Positions 23,727 to 36,600 of a stretch of 64,000 nucleotides of DNA are shown here, piece by piece (position 1 is the first letter of the stretch; every line of letters begins with the position of its first letter). This DNA comes from Scilla litardierei (lineage: Eukaryota; Streptophyta; Magnoliopsida; Asparagales; Asparagaceae). Under the pieces are notes generated by a model. That model made no database searches. It had not been told where the DNA came from and worked only from the letters and a program-made list of their open reading frames with translations. The stretch spans positions 201,659,641-201,723,640 of the forward strand of contig CM061139.1 in NCBI GenBank assembly GCA_030789695.1. Reading direction: 5' to 3'. The position numbers and the translations under genes were made by a program.

Positions 23727-24643
23727 ACTTTCGTATCGTATTTCAGAGGCAATCCCAACGCGCTAGTTTTAAAATCATAATGGTCCCACTGCTCGAATGT
23801 TTTAATCCCGCAGTTAAATTAATTTACAAAACACCCAAATCGAACCGGAGAATTCGACACGTACGTATCTGTCTCATTATCTAATTTCTATTCGTTTTCC
23901 TCTCTGTTTCGTGTTTGTAACCTAATATACGATGGGTAAGTATAAAACGCGCCATTTGGATTTCTAAATCTTATACGAATTTACCAATTCACCCCCACGT
24001 CATCTTCATTTATTCCCATGTCATTTTCAGTTCAATGCTTTTCCATTCGCCCTCGAGTAAGAATTTTTAACCTTTAATTTCGTTTAAACAAAATGCTTAT
24101 CTCTTTCATTCAGATCTGGGATATTACGCTCGATTTTGTTATAATAATTTTTAACCTATAATTTTAGCTAGACTTTTTGACTTGATGAAGAGAAAGGGGA
24201 TGGGTTCTGTGAGGCGAATTCTGAAGTTAATGTAATAGTTCTGATGTAGCTGATCGTCCTGTTCCTGCTGAATCTGTAGATAATCTAGTGTCAGAAGGAG
24301 AATTGTGAGCTATTTTGTTCTAAATTCTTGATTTCCAAAAAATATATTTGAATCGGTCAAGATTTCCGTTTGTGGGTCGTCATGGAATTTCACTTATAGC
24401 TAAATGATGTGATGACCTGTTCGTTAGATGCAATTGATTCCAGTTTTTATTAGTACAGATTTTAAGTTTAATCATTAGAAGAGAACAAAACTTTCTTTCT
24501 TTTTTAATTGCATAAATCAAGAAGAAAACGGATGAAACATGCCTACTTCTGGGTTTTGAGGGCAATCTCATGGATTATAGGTTAAATTAGAAACTTTTTA
24601 GAAGGCATAATTTCATGTTTTATGTTACAGGTGTGATGCGAGA
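23727..24643 (+). promoter_or_regulatory. DGK promoter, 5' UTR exon and 5' UTR intron (inferred)
   Basis: A strong donor, GATGG|GTAAGTAT, ends a probable non-coding exon at 23935. A good acceptor, TATGTTACAG|GTGTG, opens the first coding exon at 24631, 13 bases before the start codon. The inferred leader intron is 23936-24630. The ATG just before the donor would open an upstream frame that runs out of phase into stops after splicing, so it is at most a short upstream ORF. The transcription start is not identified. Confidence 0.45.
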
Positions 24644-27600
24644 ATGGGAGACCGCAGTTCTCAAACGAACCGGCTACTAAAAGAGTTTTACATCCCAAAT
24701 TATTTATTGGTTCCAGAGTCAGAAGTAGAGCATATTTCATACACTCCGGAGTGTCCTGTGATAGTCTTCATTAATTCGCGAAGTGGAGGTCAGCTTGGTG
24801 GTGATTTGCTTGTAACATATCGTCAGCTTCTCAACCGCGCCCAGGTAACTATTTCCGATTGTACAAAGCAACTGGATGCGACAATTCCTGTTTATACATA
24901 TCTTATTACATGACTCAATTATACATCTATATTTGATGTTTTATTTTCAGGTTTTTGATCTAACAGCAGAAGCTCCTGACAAGGTATTGCATCGGGTTTA
25001 TGGCAATTTGGAAAAGCTCAAGTCTGATGGTGATAATCTTGCTGCAGAACTCGAGAAGAGACTTAGATTAATAGTGAGTAATATTAGTTATTCTTCTTCT
25101 GTATCACCTCATAATGTTTTCCAGTCTTCTCTATACAGTGGTCCGTAAAAAGTTTTTTTTTCCAATTGCAAGTTTTCGGTCTTCCAAGGATTCAAATCTT
25201 ACCAGCAATTGCCTTGTTAGGTCGCGGGTGGCGATGGTACAGCAAGTTGGCTACTTGGAGTGGTTTGTGATATGAAACTACCTCACCCTCCTCCTATTGC
25301 TACTGTTCCCCTGGGAACAGGAAACAATCTTCCATTTTCATTTGGTTGGGTGAGTCGAGCACTATGGTTATGCTACTAAGTCTCAGTTAACAACTGTCAC
25401 CTTTTAATCTGATCTCTTTTAGGCATCTTTATTTGTTATATTGTGAATGTGGAGGTTGCATCCAACCCTGTGCATTGCTATTGCATAAACTTGTGTCAGA
25501 TAACATATGTGATTGATTTTACCCATATGAAGGCACCGGCCACATTAATTCATGATACTTGTAATTGTTCTTGAATTGCACTTCACTATGTCGTAGGGGA
25601 AAAAGAATCCCAGTACGGATCGCCAGTCAGTGAAATATTTTCTTGAACAAGTGACGAAAGCGTCAGAAATGAAGATTGATAGGTAATTCCTTCTAAATAT
25701 CTAGTGGTAATATCAGTTTTACATTGTCTTATGTAACATATTAAAATTCACTAATTTCAGTTTAAGAAACAGACACATTTTACTTCCCATTTAGTTCATG
25801 TAGCTGCTTTCTTTTATTAGTGGAATGGTACCACTTTGACATTTATCATGCATTCTTCTTATTACGTTTTGATTAAAACTTTCATCAATAATATATTAGC
25901 CCTAAACCAGGTACAGACTAGTTTTGGTCTGGAAATTCTTGTTCTAGCTTGTCAAAGCTTCTGCACTTGACGGCTTTACTTAGATCTGTCATAAAAATTT
26001 TGTTCAATCAAATAGGAAAGGCATTGGGTATCAAATATTCTTTTTGAAGTGGGCATGCTGTAACACCTAATAAGGTTTTTTTGATGCACAAAAAATTAAT
26101 AGTTTCCTTTATGTATTATGCTGCAGTTGGCATATTGTGATGAGGATGAGGATACCCAAGGATGATTCTTGTGATCCGATTGCCCCTCTTGAATTGCCAC
26201 ACTCTTTGCACGCATTTCATCGTGTCTCAAATACAGACTCACTAAATAAGGTAAAAATATGATCTCAGTATGCAGTAGATGTATGTTTTTAAGAAGAAAT
26301 TATCGTTGCTCTGAAAGAACTATCAATGCAGCAATGTATGTGTCTGCAATCTCAGTCTTGACTCATTTGTATTTTCTCTTTTTGAGATATACATCGAATC
26401 TTTAATACATTTGCTCCCAAAGTAATTTCTTTTTTTGAATTTCTGCATCACTTGAGGAATAATGCACTCTTGACTTGAATGATACATGCTGTTATTCACC
26501 ATCTTGCATGCTTTCGAAGAATGTCTAGGAACTAATATCACCTGGCTTAGAACTATGTAGCATAGTATTTACTAAATATCTAAAATGGCTGACTCATGTT
26601 GACCTCTTCTCAGAATGGTTATTACACGTTTCGTGGAGGATTCTGGAACTACTTTAGTATGGGTAAGTGTCTATCTGATACAACTGCATTTCCCTGCAAT
26701 CAAACATTTGATGATTCTAAATTTTATTCCAATATACTTTAGTATGTGTAAAAGTCTCGCCATCGTCATATTCAGTATATCCAGTGGTAATAACTAATGT
26801 TATTTGTTTCATCATGTTATATATGTAGATCTGGATATACATACATGTGTACAATATGCATTCATCATACTGTATAAGATCAATGTAGCAGAAGTACATC
26901 ACACCTTTTATGCATTGTGGATCTAGCTTAATATTTGTGGAAATCAATGACTGGGTATTTTTGAGAAAGGTTCGAGAGAGTCAGTAAATCCTCTCTCTAC
27001 ATATACTGTGTTATATGTAGAGTTTACACTTTACACAAAAGACCGTACTATTTAATATTTTACTCTTAACATCATCCCTCATGCTGGAGCATATGTGCAA
27101 TATACTCGACTTATTACAAAATAATAATAAATCCGTGACTTCCCAACGGGTTTGGTAAGCATATTTACCAATTGATTTGTAGAACAAACATGCTTGATCT
27201 CAATCATTTTGTTTTAACCATCTGTCAAACAATATGACATTCAATCTTTATATGCTTGGTCCTTTCAAAAAAAAAGGGGATACTTTGCAATATAAGTTGC
27301 CGCTTAATTAGAGTAATAAAGCCTCATAGTAGATGTGAATAAACCAAACTTAGCAAATATTTACTGAATACATATGTGTAGTTTTGGGTGAAAAATGTGA
27401 TAAGCCCTAAATGATGGCTATCACTTCTTATTTATATCAACCCTCTCTTTTCTTTACACACACCCAATAACACACAATACTCCCCCTCAAGATGAGCAAA
27501 AGATATTTATCATGCACATCTTGTTACAAGCATCCTCTACTCCTTTAGAGTTCAACCCCTTTGTAAGGCAATCAGCTAGTTGCTGTCCAGAAGTAATGTA

Positions 27601-30600
27601 GGAGATCTCCAACTGTTTCTTGTCCAATCTTTCTTTAATGAAGAACCTATCAATCTCTATGTGCTTCGTTCTATCATGTTGCACTGGGTTGTTGGCAATG
27701 TTAATTGCTGACTTGTTATCACACAACAACCACAATGGTCCTTCTCTCAGCAGGCGTAGGTCTTGTAGAAGTGATCTCAACCAGATCATCTCACAGGTAC
27801 TAAGCACCATAGCACGATACTCTGCCTCTGAAGTGGAACGAGCCACCAAATCCTGCTTCTTGCTGCGCCAAGAGACTAAGTTGCCCCCAACAAACACACA
27901 GTAGCCCGAGGTCGATCTCCTATCATCCAGGCAACTGGCCCAATCCGCATCACAGTAGCCTGTCACATTCATGTGACCATGACTACCAAATAATATGCCT
28001 TTTCCTGGACTATTCTTCAGATACCTCAGTATCCTGAAGACTGCCTCCATATGTCCAGTCCTAGGATCATGCATGTATATACTTACCACACTGATAGCAT
28101 ATGCAATGTCAGGTCTGGTATGGCATAAGTAGATAAGGCGTCCAACAAGTCTCTGGTACCTTTCTTTGTCTACTGGCTCCCCTGATTGTGAATGCAACCT
28201 ATGATTCTGATCAATAGGAGTAACTGCTGGACGACACCCCAACATACCAGTCTCAGCCAGTAAATCCAGGGCATACTTCCTCTGTGAGAGAACAATACCC
28301 TTCCTGGACCTGGCAATCTCCAGTCCAAGGAAATACCCCAACTGTCCAAGGTCCTTGACCTCAAATTCTCTCGCCAATCTAGCCTTCAAGTGAGAGATTC
28401 CCTCTTCATCATCTCCAGTGATAATAATATCATCAACATACACAACCAGAAGGGTAATCCGCTGTCCTGAATGCCTATAGAATACAATATGATCACCATT
28501 ACTCTGCTTGTAGCCCATAGTGATGACTGCACGCCTGAATCTGTCAAACCATGCCCTTGGAGATTGCTTCAGCCCATATAAAGACTTGTCCAGCCTACAC
28601 ACCTTTCCCATCGTCTGTTGTGTGCTAAAGCCAGGTGGAACCTCCATGTATACCTCCTCCTGTAAGTCTCCATGCAGGAAGGCATTTTTTACATCCAACT
28701 GATGCAATTTCCATCCAAAATTCGCTGCACAGGATACACGTACTCTCACAGTACTCATCTTTGCCACTGGGGCAAATGTCTCATCATAATCAATCTCATA
28801 AGTCTGACTGTAGCCCTTGGCAACCAGCCTCGCTTTGTACCTGTCCACCTTCCCTTCTGGAGTTTGCTTTATTGTGAATACCCACTTGCAGCCCACAGCT
28901 TTCTTCCCTGTTGGAAGTGAGACAAGTCTCCATGTCTTGTTCTTCTCCAGTGCTTCGAGTTCTTTGAGCATTGCTTTCTTCCACTGGGGATGTTGCTTTG
29001 CCACTCGCCAATCACTCGGTATAGAGATAGACTGTAAGGATGCAATGATAGCCCTATATGCAGGTGTAAGAGAAGCATAGGAGACATGATTAGCAATATC
29101 AGTCTCGTATCCATACCGTACAGGAGGCCTGCCGACATTGATACGAGGCTCCCTACGAGATGCAAGTGGAAGATCTAAACTAGAGGAAGGCAAAGAAAGG
29201 TTACCATCCGTGTTAGGAGAGGAAGGCAGTAAGGAAGTCGGGACTTGAGCAGGCGTGATAGACTGATCAATCTCGACATGTGGCTGTGGAGCTAGTGGGT
29301 CTTCAGTGTGGGAGATGTCTTCATGTTGTTCTCCATCGCCATGACTACCCTTCTGTCTCCTGCTATATTTCTTGCCGTACAACCTGTCTTCCTCCTCTTC
29401 CACCAAGGTCCTTTCCTCCTCCCTGCTATCAGGACCAGTACCAGTAGGCCCGACAGGACACGGTATAAGTCCAACCACTACCCTTCTGTCATCAGTCTCC
29501 CCCTCTCGACCAACTCCTCCTGTGTTTGGAGAGGCACCAGTATCAAATACTGATATAGAATCTGTAAGTCCTCCATAAAAAGGCTCAGTCTCCCTGAACG
29601 TCACATCCATACTCACAAACAGCCTTCTTTCTGAGGGACTCCAACACCTATAGCCTTTCTGATTTGAAGGATACCCAACAAATATGCATTTAATTGCCTG
29701 AGCATCCAGCTTCCCCACAGAAGGTCTATGATCCCTCACAAAGCATGTGCATCCAAACACTTTTGGTGGAACTACAAAAGTGTTCTTTCCCATAAGAATC
29801 TCACATGGGGACTTCATACCAAGGATCCGCGAAGGCATCCTGTTGATGAGATAGGTGGCTGTCATCACTGCTTCACTCCACAATATCTTAGGTACATTCA
29901 TGGTGAGTATGAGTGACCTAGTTACCTCCAACAAGTGTCTATTTTTCCTTTCAGCAACTCCGTTCTGTTGAGGCGTGTTGGGACAAGTGGTTTGATGAGT
30001 TATCCCACTATCAGATAGATAAGATGCAAACTCATTGTTTACATACTCTGTCCCATTATCCGTTCTCAAGATGCGGATCTTGGCCTCATACACATTTCTG
30101 ACACTTCTATGGAAGTCCTGAAAACACTTCAATGCTTCGCTTTTGTTTTTCATCATGTAAAGCCATGTCATCCGAGAATGACAATCTATGAAAGTGATAA
30201 ACCACCTGAACCCACTTACTGAAGTCACTGGGCAGGGCCCCCAAACATCTGAGTGAATAAGATGAAATCTCTCTACACTCCTCATCCCCACACTAGGATA
30301 TGATGTCCTAGTGTGTTTCCCAAATTCACATGCATCACACTTCAAATTCATTTTATTCACTTTATTCAAAATCTCAGGATACATTTTATTCAACATATCA
30401 AAAGGCAAGTGTCCCAACTGACAATGTAATAAAAGTACCTTCCTTTCCTTCTCTTCACCAACGACAGCCAATGCAGCATCCCCACTAGCTCTGTCAAGAT
30501 ACCACAGTTCATCACGCCTGACGCCAGTCCCAAGCCTCCTCCCAGTCTTCCTTTTCTGCAACACACAATGAGTAGAGTCAAAAGTAATGCTACAGTCTAG

Positions 30601-33600
30601 ATCATCAACAATAGAGCCAACAGCTAAAAGGTTGACTGGAAAAGATGGGACGTGAAGGACTGAAGAGAGGCATATGGAGGGAGTGCACTGAATAGTGCCA
30701 ATCCCTTTAATGGGTTGGGATGTGCCATCAGCTGTCTGAACAGTTTCATGAATGGTATGTGATTTATATGTGGAAAATTGTCTATATGCTCCTGACACAT
30801 GACTAGATGCACCCGAGTCAATAATCCACTCTATATGATCTCTACATGAAAGAGCTAATTGGTTACCTGATCCTGTGTGAGCGAAGTTGGCAAAGTTACC
30901 GAATGGCGAAGCAACATCTCTAGTCTGGTCTGTATGACTCTCCGAACTCTCAGTAGTAGACCTGGACTGTCTCCGCTGCTCTAGATCTGACGCCTCAGCT
31001 GGCGTAGCCTCAATCATCATTGTCTCCTGTCGTCCATCAGCAGTAGCAAAGTTGGCCCGTGGGCCGCCACGACCTCGTCCACGGCCTCCACGGCCCCAAC
31101 GACCTCCTCCTCTGCCTCCTGTGCCACGTCCTCGTCCACTACCCTTCTGTAGGCAGTTAAAGCTCAGGTGCCCCTTCACCCCACAGGTGTAGCACTCTCG
31201 ATCCTCGCTCACTGCTGCCACTGCCGGTACAGCCAGTGCAGCCCGAGTGACTTGAGTACCCTCATCCTTCATAACTCTCAGTCTGGTCTCCTCCTGTGCC
31301 ATTGCAGCTATGGCATCCTCCAGAGATGGGATGGAGGATAAGTGACACATACTCGCCCTCCTGACCTCAAAATCTCCATTCAGGTTCCTCAGAAAATGTG
31401 TCACACGCCTACGCTCCACCCACTTCCTGTGCATCGCAGCACTCCTAGGATCAGGCAGATCAATAGGGTCATAGTGGTCTAACTCTGACCACAGCCTTTT
31501 CAACTCCGCAGAGTAGGCTAGAATAGACATCTCCCCCTGCTTCAAGGTGTCGACCTTGCCCTGAACCTCCATCATAAGCATCACATTCCCTGCTCCAGAA
31601 TACATTTTTTCCACCATACTCCATATCCCCGCAGCACTCTCTATGGCCTCCACCGTCCCAGCAATGGGTGGAACTATCGATGTCATCAACCAAGCAGCCA
31701 CCAGTGAGTTGGTGGTGCTCCAGACTTTCCAATCATCCCCAGTCTTATCCACCGGTTCCTTACATGAACCCAGAATATGGCCTTCTAACCCCTTCGACTT
31801 CAGGATGAGAAGCACCCTCCTGGACCAACTGAGGTAATTTTTCGTCCCTTCCAATTTCGCATCATTGTGCATCAACTCCAGCTTCTGCACGGGTCGTGAA
31901 GGCGTCGATCCACTCGAGGATCCCAACTCCTTCGAAGCAAGCAGCTTCGTTATCTCTCCAATGAAGGCCTTCATGTCAGCTGAGGTAAGATTGTCCCCCA
32001 TCTCTCCAGATCCGCAGATCTCTCCTCTCTCCCTCCTTAGATCCGCAGATCTACTTCTCTTCTTCCTCCTCTAGGTCATACCCTAACCGTAAATCTATGG
32101 AGTCCTTTTCATGACTCTACCATAGATCTAGGGTTAGGGTTTTTGGGGTTTTCTTCAGGCTTTGTGGTGGCTAGAAGAGGATGTGGAAGGGGCTAGAAAA
32201 GGATCACAAGGCGTGGAGCGACGGCAGCGGAAGGGGGGGCTAGGGCTAGCGAGGCGGCGCGCACAGGCGGTGGCGCGCGCAGGCGGCGGCGCGTGCAGGC
32301 GCGCGCAGGCGGGCGGTGCGTGTAGGTTTTAGGGTTTTTTGTTTTCTTTTTTTTTGTTTTAGGGCTCTGATACCATGTAGTTTTGGGTGAAAAATGTGAT
32401 AAGCCCTAAATGATGGCTATCACTTCTTATTTATATCAACCCTCTCTTTTCTTTACACACACACACCCAATAACACACAATAATATGTAACATATCGGTT
32501 CGTATATGGTATCTGACATGGTACGAAACTCATATTCTGCACTTAACCTTAATAACCAATTGCTTCTTTTTTCATCAAGCAAGATTTTCCCTGCAAACAT
32601 AGAAAAATCCTCTAGTGGACCTATTAGCAAAGGATGATCATGTCCATTCTGCATTAGAGAAAGCTGTAATCTATTATGTCAATAATTTGAATTAAAAAAT
32701 CATTGACCTGGTGCACCATGCAATTACCTTAATATCCGAACAACACCTTAATGTCTGACTCTAAGATCAGATAGAACTGATTCACCATACTCATTGTAAA
32801 GGTGAGGATAGGTTGACTTATTATAATACAATTTAGCTCTCCAATGAGTCATCTATACCTTTCCGGATCATGTGATGGCTCCCTTAAGCACATGGCATGC
32901 GCTTGTGGTTAGGATCTATAGGTGTAGCAACATGTTTGCATCATAACATCCCAGAGGTTCGGTTAGCATATCAAGTGCATGGTTACTCTCTGGCAAGTAT
33001 ATATCCTTCATAGAGCATGCCACCATAAAACCAAGAAAGTACCAACGTGATCTTAAGACCATTTATCTAAACTTTTTACTGCATAAATGCATTTGATCTC
33101 TTAATACCTTTAACATCATCTCCAATAATAACTATGTCATCCAGATATACGTCCAGGAATAGTCTTCTGCCATGCTGAAGTCAATACAGTATTGATTGAT
33201 CACTCCATCTTTTGCTATAGTTCAGAAATCTATTACTGCACCAGGAATCTGCCAAACCATACTTGGAGAAACTTGTTTAAGCCATACAAGGATTTTTACA
33301 AGCTGTGAATCTTCACTGACTCGCACCGAGTCACAAACATAGAGGTCGCGGTATATATACATTTTCTTCTAGAATACTATTGAGAAATGCATTCTTCACA
33401 TTCAACTGATGTAGGAATCTGTAACTAATAAAAACAAGGGCAATAAAAAGTCATATATAAATTATCTTTGCCACTGGAGAAAACAGAAAACATCTCATCA
33501 TATTCAATATCATAAGTTTGTGAGTATCTTTTAGCAATAAGATGAGCTTTTGATCTAAATAAGGAGCCATTTGGATCCAACTTCATTGTATAAACCCATT

Positions 33601-36600
33601 TACAACCAGCTATCTTCTTAGTTGGATGAGCATACCCTAGATCATTTATTCCATTCCGCTCTAAACTGTCATCTTCTCTAACATAACATTTTGTCAATCT
33701 GGATGATACAATGCATCGGACACAGACTTAGAAGTAGGATGAGAATTAATTAAAAATAGAATGGTACTATATAAAGGTGAGGGATAATTATATAAAAAAT
33801 TTATGAAGTGGGTGCGTAGTGCATTGACGAGTACCTTTACAAGGTACAATTGATAAATCAAGATCAGTTATATGCTCAACTTTATTGTAAGAGAATCAAG
33901 AAAAGAAACAACCAAAGTAGATGACACTGAAGGTGGAGCTAGATGGAGTTATATCCATGGAATGTCTATGGTTGACCTATGTGATCTTTGGATGCTTAGT
34001 TGTTAATGATTTTGTATCTGCAGATTGTGTTTCAAAAGGTATACTAACAAAAAATTCATTATATGACTTCATGAATGAAGTGTTAATACCATCATTCTTA
34101 TCAGAATAGTAATGTAGAGACTACATGAAAGTGACAACTGCTGACATAACATAGTAATTTATAATAGAACAACACCACTTATAATATTTCTGTGTACATG
34201 AATATCCTAAAAAATACATTTAAAAACTTCAAATATCAAGCTGGTTGTATCTAAATGATGGTTATGCCATAGTAATTTATAATAGAACAACACCACTTAT
34301 AATATTTCTGTGTACATGAATATCCTAAAAAATACATTTAAAAACTTCAAATATCAAGCTGGTTGTATCTAAATGGTGGTTATGCCTAAAGCGGATACAT
34401 CCAAAGAACTTTGAAGTTAAAGGGAAAAAGTCAACTGAGGGATATAATACTTAATAAGAGAGTTACCATAAAAACGGTTAATGGCATACGATTATTCAAA
34501 TAGCAAGCAACAAAAATAGTATCAGCCAATATGTTCTTAGGAACATTCATATGAATGAAGAGTGTCATAAGTACCTCAAGTTAATGTTTGTTTTTTACAT
34601 TCAATAACTTTAATTTTTGAACTGTATAAACACATAAAGATTGCTGAAAGATACAGGAGTCAAACATAAATTAAGTAAATTTTTTAATAAAGTACTGTAT
34701 TGTATAATCACTTCTTAAAGTGCTAATATATATAACAAAATGAGTTTTTATTTCAACATAAAAATATGACACTTGTAAAAAAACTTCATATCTTCTCTTC
34801 CACAAATATAACCAAGTCATAAGAGAGTAATTATCAACAAAACAAATAAAATATTTAAAATATTGTTTAGATTCAATTGGGCAGGATATCCAAATATCAA
34901 ATAAACAATTTCAAACAAATAGAATGTTTATTGATCATAGACAACAAAGACACATAATGATGCTTCCCTAACTGACATCACTCGTAATCTAGATTAGATA
35001 TTAGGAGCAAATTTTTTTTGGTTTTAACCACCGGTTTCCGGACACCACATTGGGCGCCGACTAATCCGACTCGAGCCGGGTAGAACCCGCGAAGGGCAGC
35101 CAAAGCTATCTCTCACCAATTTTTTAACACAGCTGCATCCATGGGGACTCGAACTTGAGACCTCTAGAAGCTAGCTGATACGGCGCGGCTATATAGGGAG
35201 GCGGGTCACGCGGCTCACAAGGGGGTCCCGGTTTGAGCCTATCAATGGAAGGGACGACTTGGGTCCACCACAGACCCGGTCCCAAACTTGTAATTTCGCA
35301 TCTGTAAGGGAAGGTTGTTTCGTAATTCGACATTGGACTAATCCCTCTCCTAATCAAGGGGCCGACCGGCCCTAGCTTGGATTTTTATCGAAGAACTGTG
35401 AGGTAATTTTATTTCCTTAGAACCCTAGATTATTTCTCTTGATAATTATCTTACTCGTGATTTTAGATCTATTGTTCTAGGTTTAATAGTTAATTTCAGA
35501 TCAGTTCTTCGTCTCTAAACCCTAAAATTAGTAGTCCAAAGCTATAAAAATCCCACTTTTTATCCCGACAAAAAGCCCTAGACAAATCAAATTACGAGGT
35601 TTGCGAGGCTTCTTGGGCCTGACGGGATACTACAGGAAGTTTGTCCAGGGGTACAGTTCGATTGCTTGGCCACTTACAGAGCAGCTTAAGAAGGACAGCT
35701 TCTACTGGGACGAGGAGGCTACCAAGGCGTTTGAGGCCTTGAAGCAGGCGATGACGACGGTGCTCGTCTTAGCACTACCGGATTTCAGCAGGCCATTTGT
35801 TTAGACACCGACGCTTCTGGACACGGGTTGGGTGCAGTGTTGAAGCAGGACCAGAGGCCTATTACTTTTTTTAGCCAGACTCTATCAGCACGAGCGAGAC
35901 TGAAGTCAGTATACGAGCGGGAGTTGATGGCGATCGTTCTGTCCATACAGAAATGGCGGCTTTATTTGTTGGGAAGGAGATTCATAGTGAGGACTGACCA
36001 GCGGAGCCTAAAATATCTACTGAAACAGCGCATGGTCACGATGGAGCATCAGAAGTGGCTCTCCAAGCTGGTACACTTCACCTTTGAGATACAATACCAG
36101 CCATGTCTGGAGAACAAGGCGGCGGACGTCTTGTCACGTCGCGAGGAGCTCGCAGAGGTAGCAGCCATTTTCGCACCAGTCCTTCTAGACTGGGAGCCGT
36201 TGAGCAGGGAGATTGAGGCCGACACAGATTTGGCGAAGATATGGGCGGCACTGCAGCAGGGATCCGCAGATTTTCCAGGATACACCATGAGCGGGCAACG
36301 ACTTCTATATCAGGGGAGACTGGTGATTCCCAGGGGCTCTGCCCATATTCCGATGATTTTTCAGGAGTTCCACGGCAGTGCCATCGGAGGGCATTCAGGA
36401 ATACAGCAGACCTACAGGAGGATGTCGAGGGAGCTATACTGGCCAGTGATGAAGAAGGACATTGCCCAGAGGACAGCAGAGTGTGACGTGTGTCAGCGTC
36501 ACAAGTATATGGCCATGGCACCCGCAAGACTTCTACAGCCGTTGGCTTTACCGGAGAGAGTCTGGGAGTATATCAGCATGGACTTTATCGAGGGGCTTTC

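Larger units (their letters stand above)
27377..32482 (-). mobile_element. Young, intact Ty1/copia element with 0.1-kb LTRs
   Basis: LTRs at 27377-27479 (103 bp) and 32376-32482 (107 bp) differ only by two extra AC units in a CA run. Perfect target duplications ATATG lie at 27372-27376 and 32483-32487. On the minus strand an initiator-Met primer site TGGTATCAGAGC (32364-32375) abuts the 5' LTR, and a purine tract TTGAGGGGGAGT abuts the 3' LTR. A GC-rich leader with GCGCGCAGGCGG repeats (about 32230-32330) precedes one uninterrupted 1504-codon gag-pol. By these criteria it is recent and possibly still able to move. It is inserted into the RNase H region of copia-A. Confidence 0.93.

Noticed and set aside
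24201..24305. Additional coding exon upstream of the DGK start
   Set aside because: In-frame stops occur in all plus frames and the N-terminus from 24644 already matches the expected DGK5-group start.
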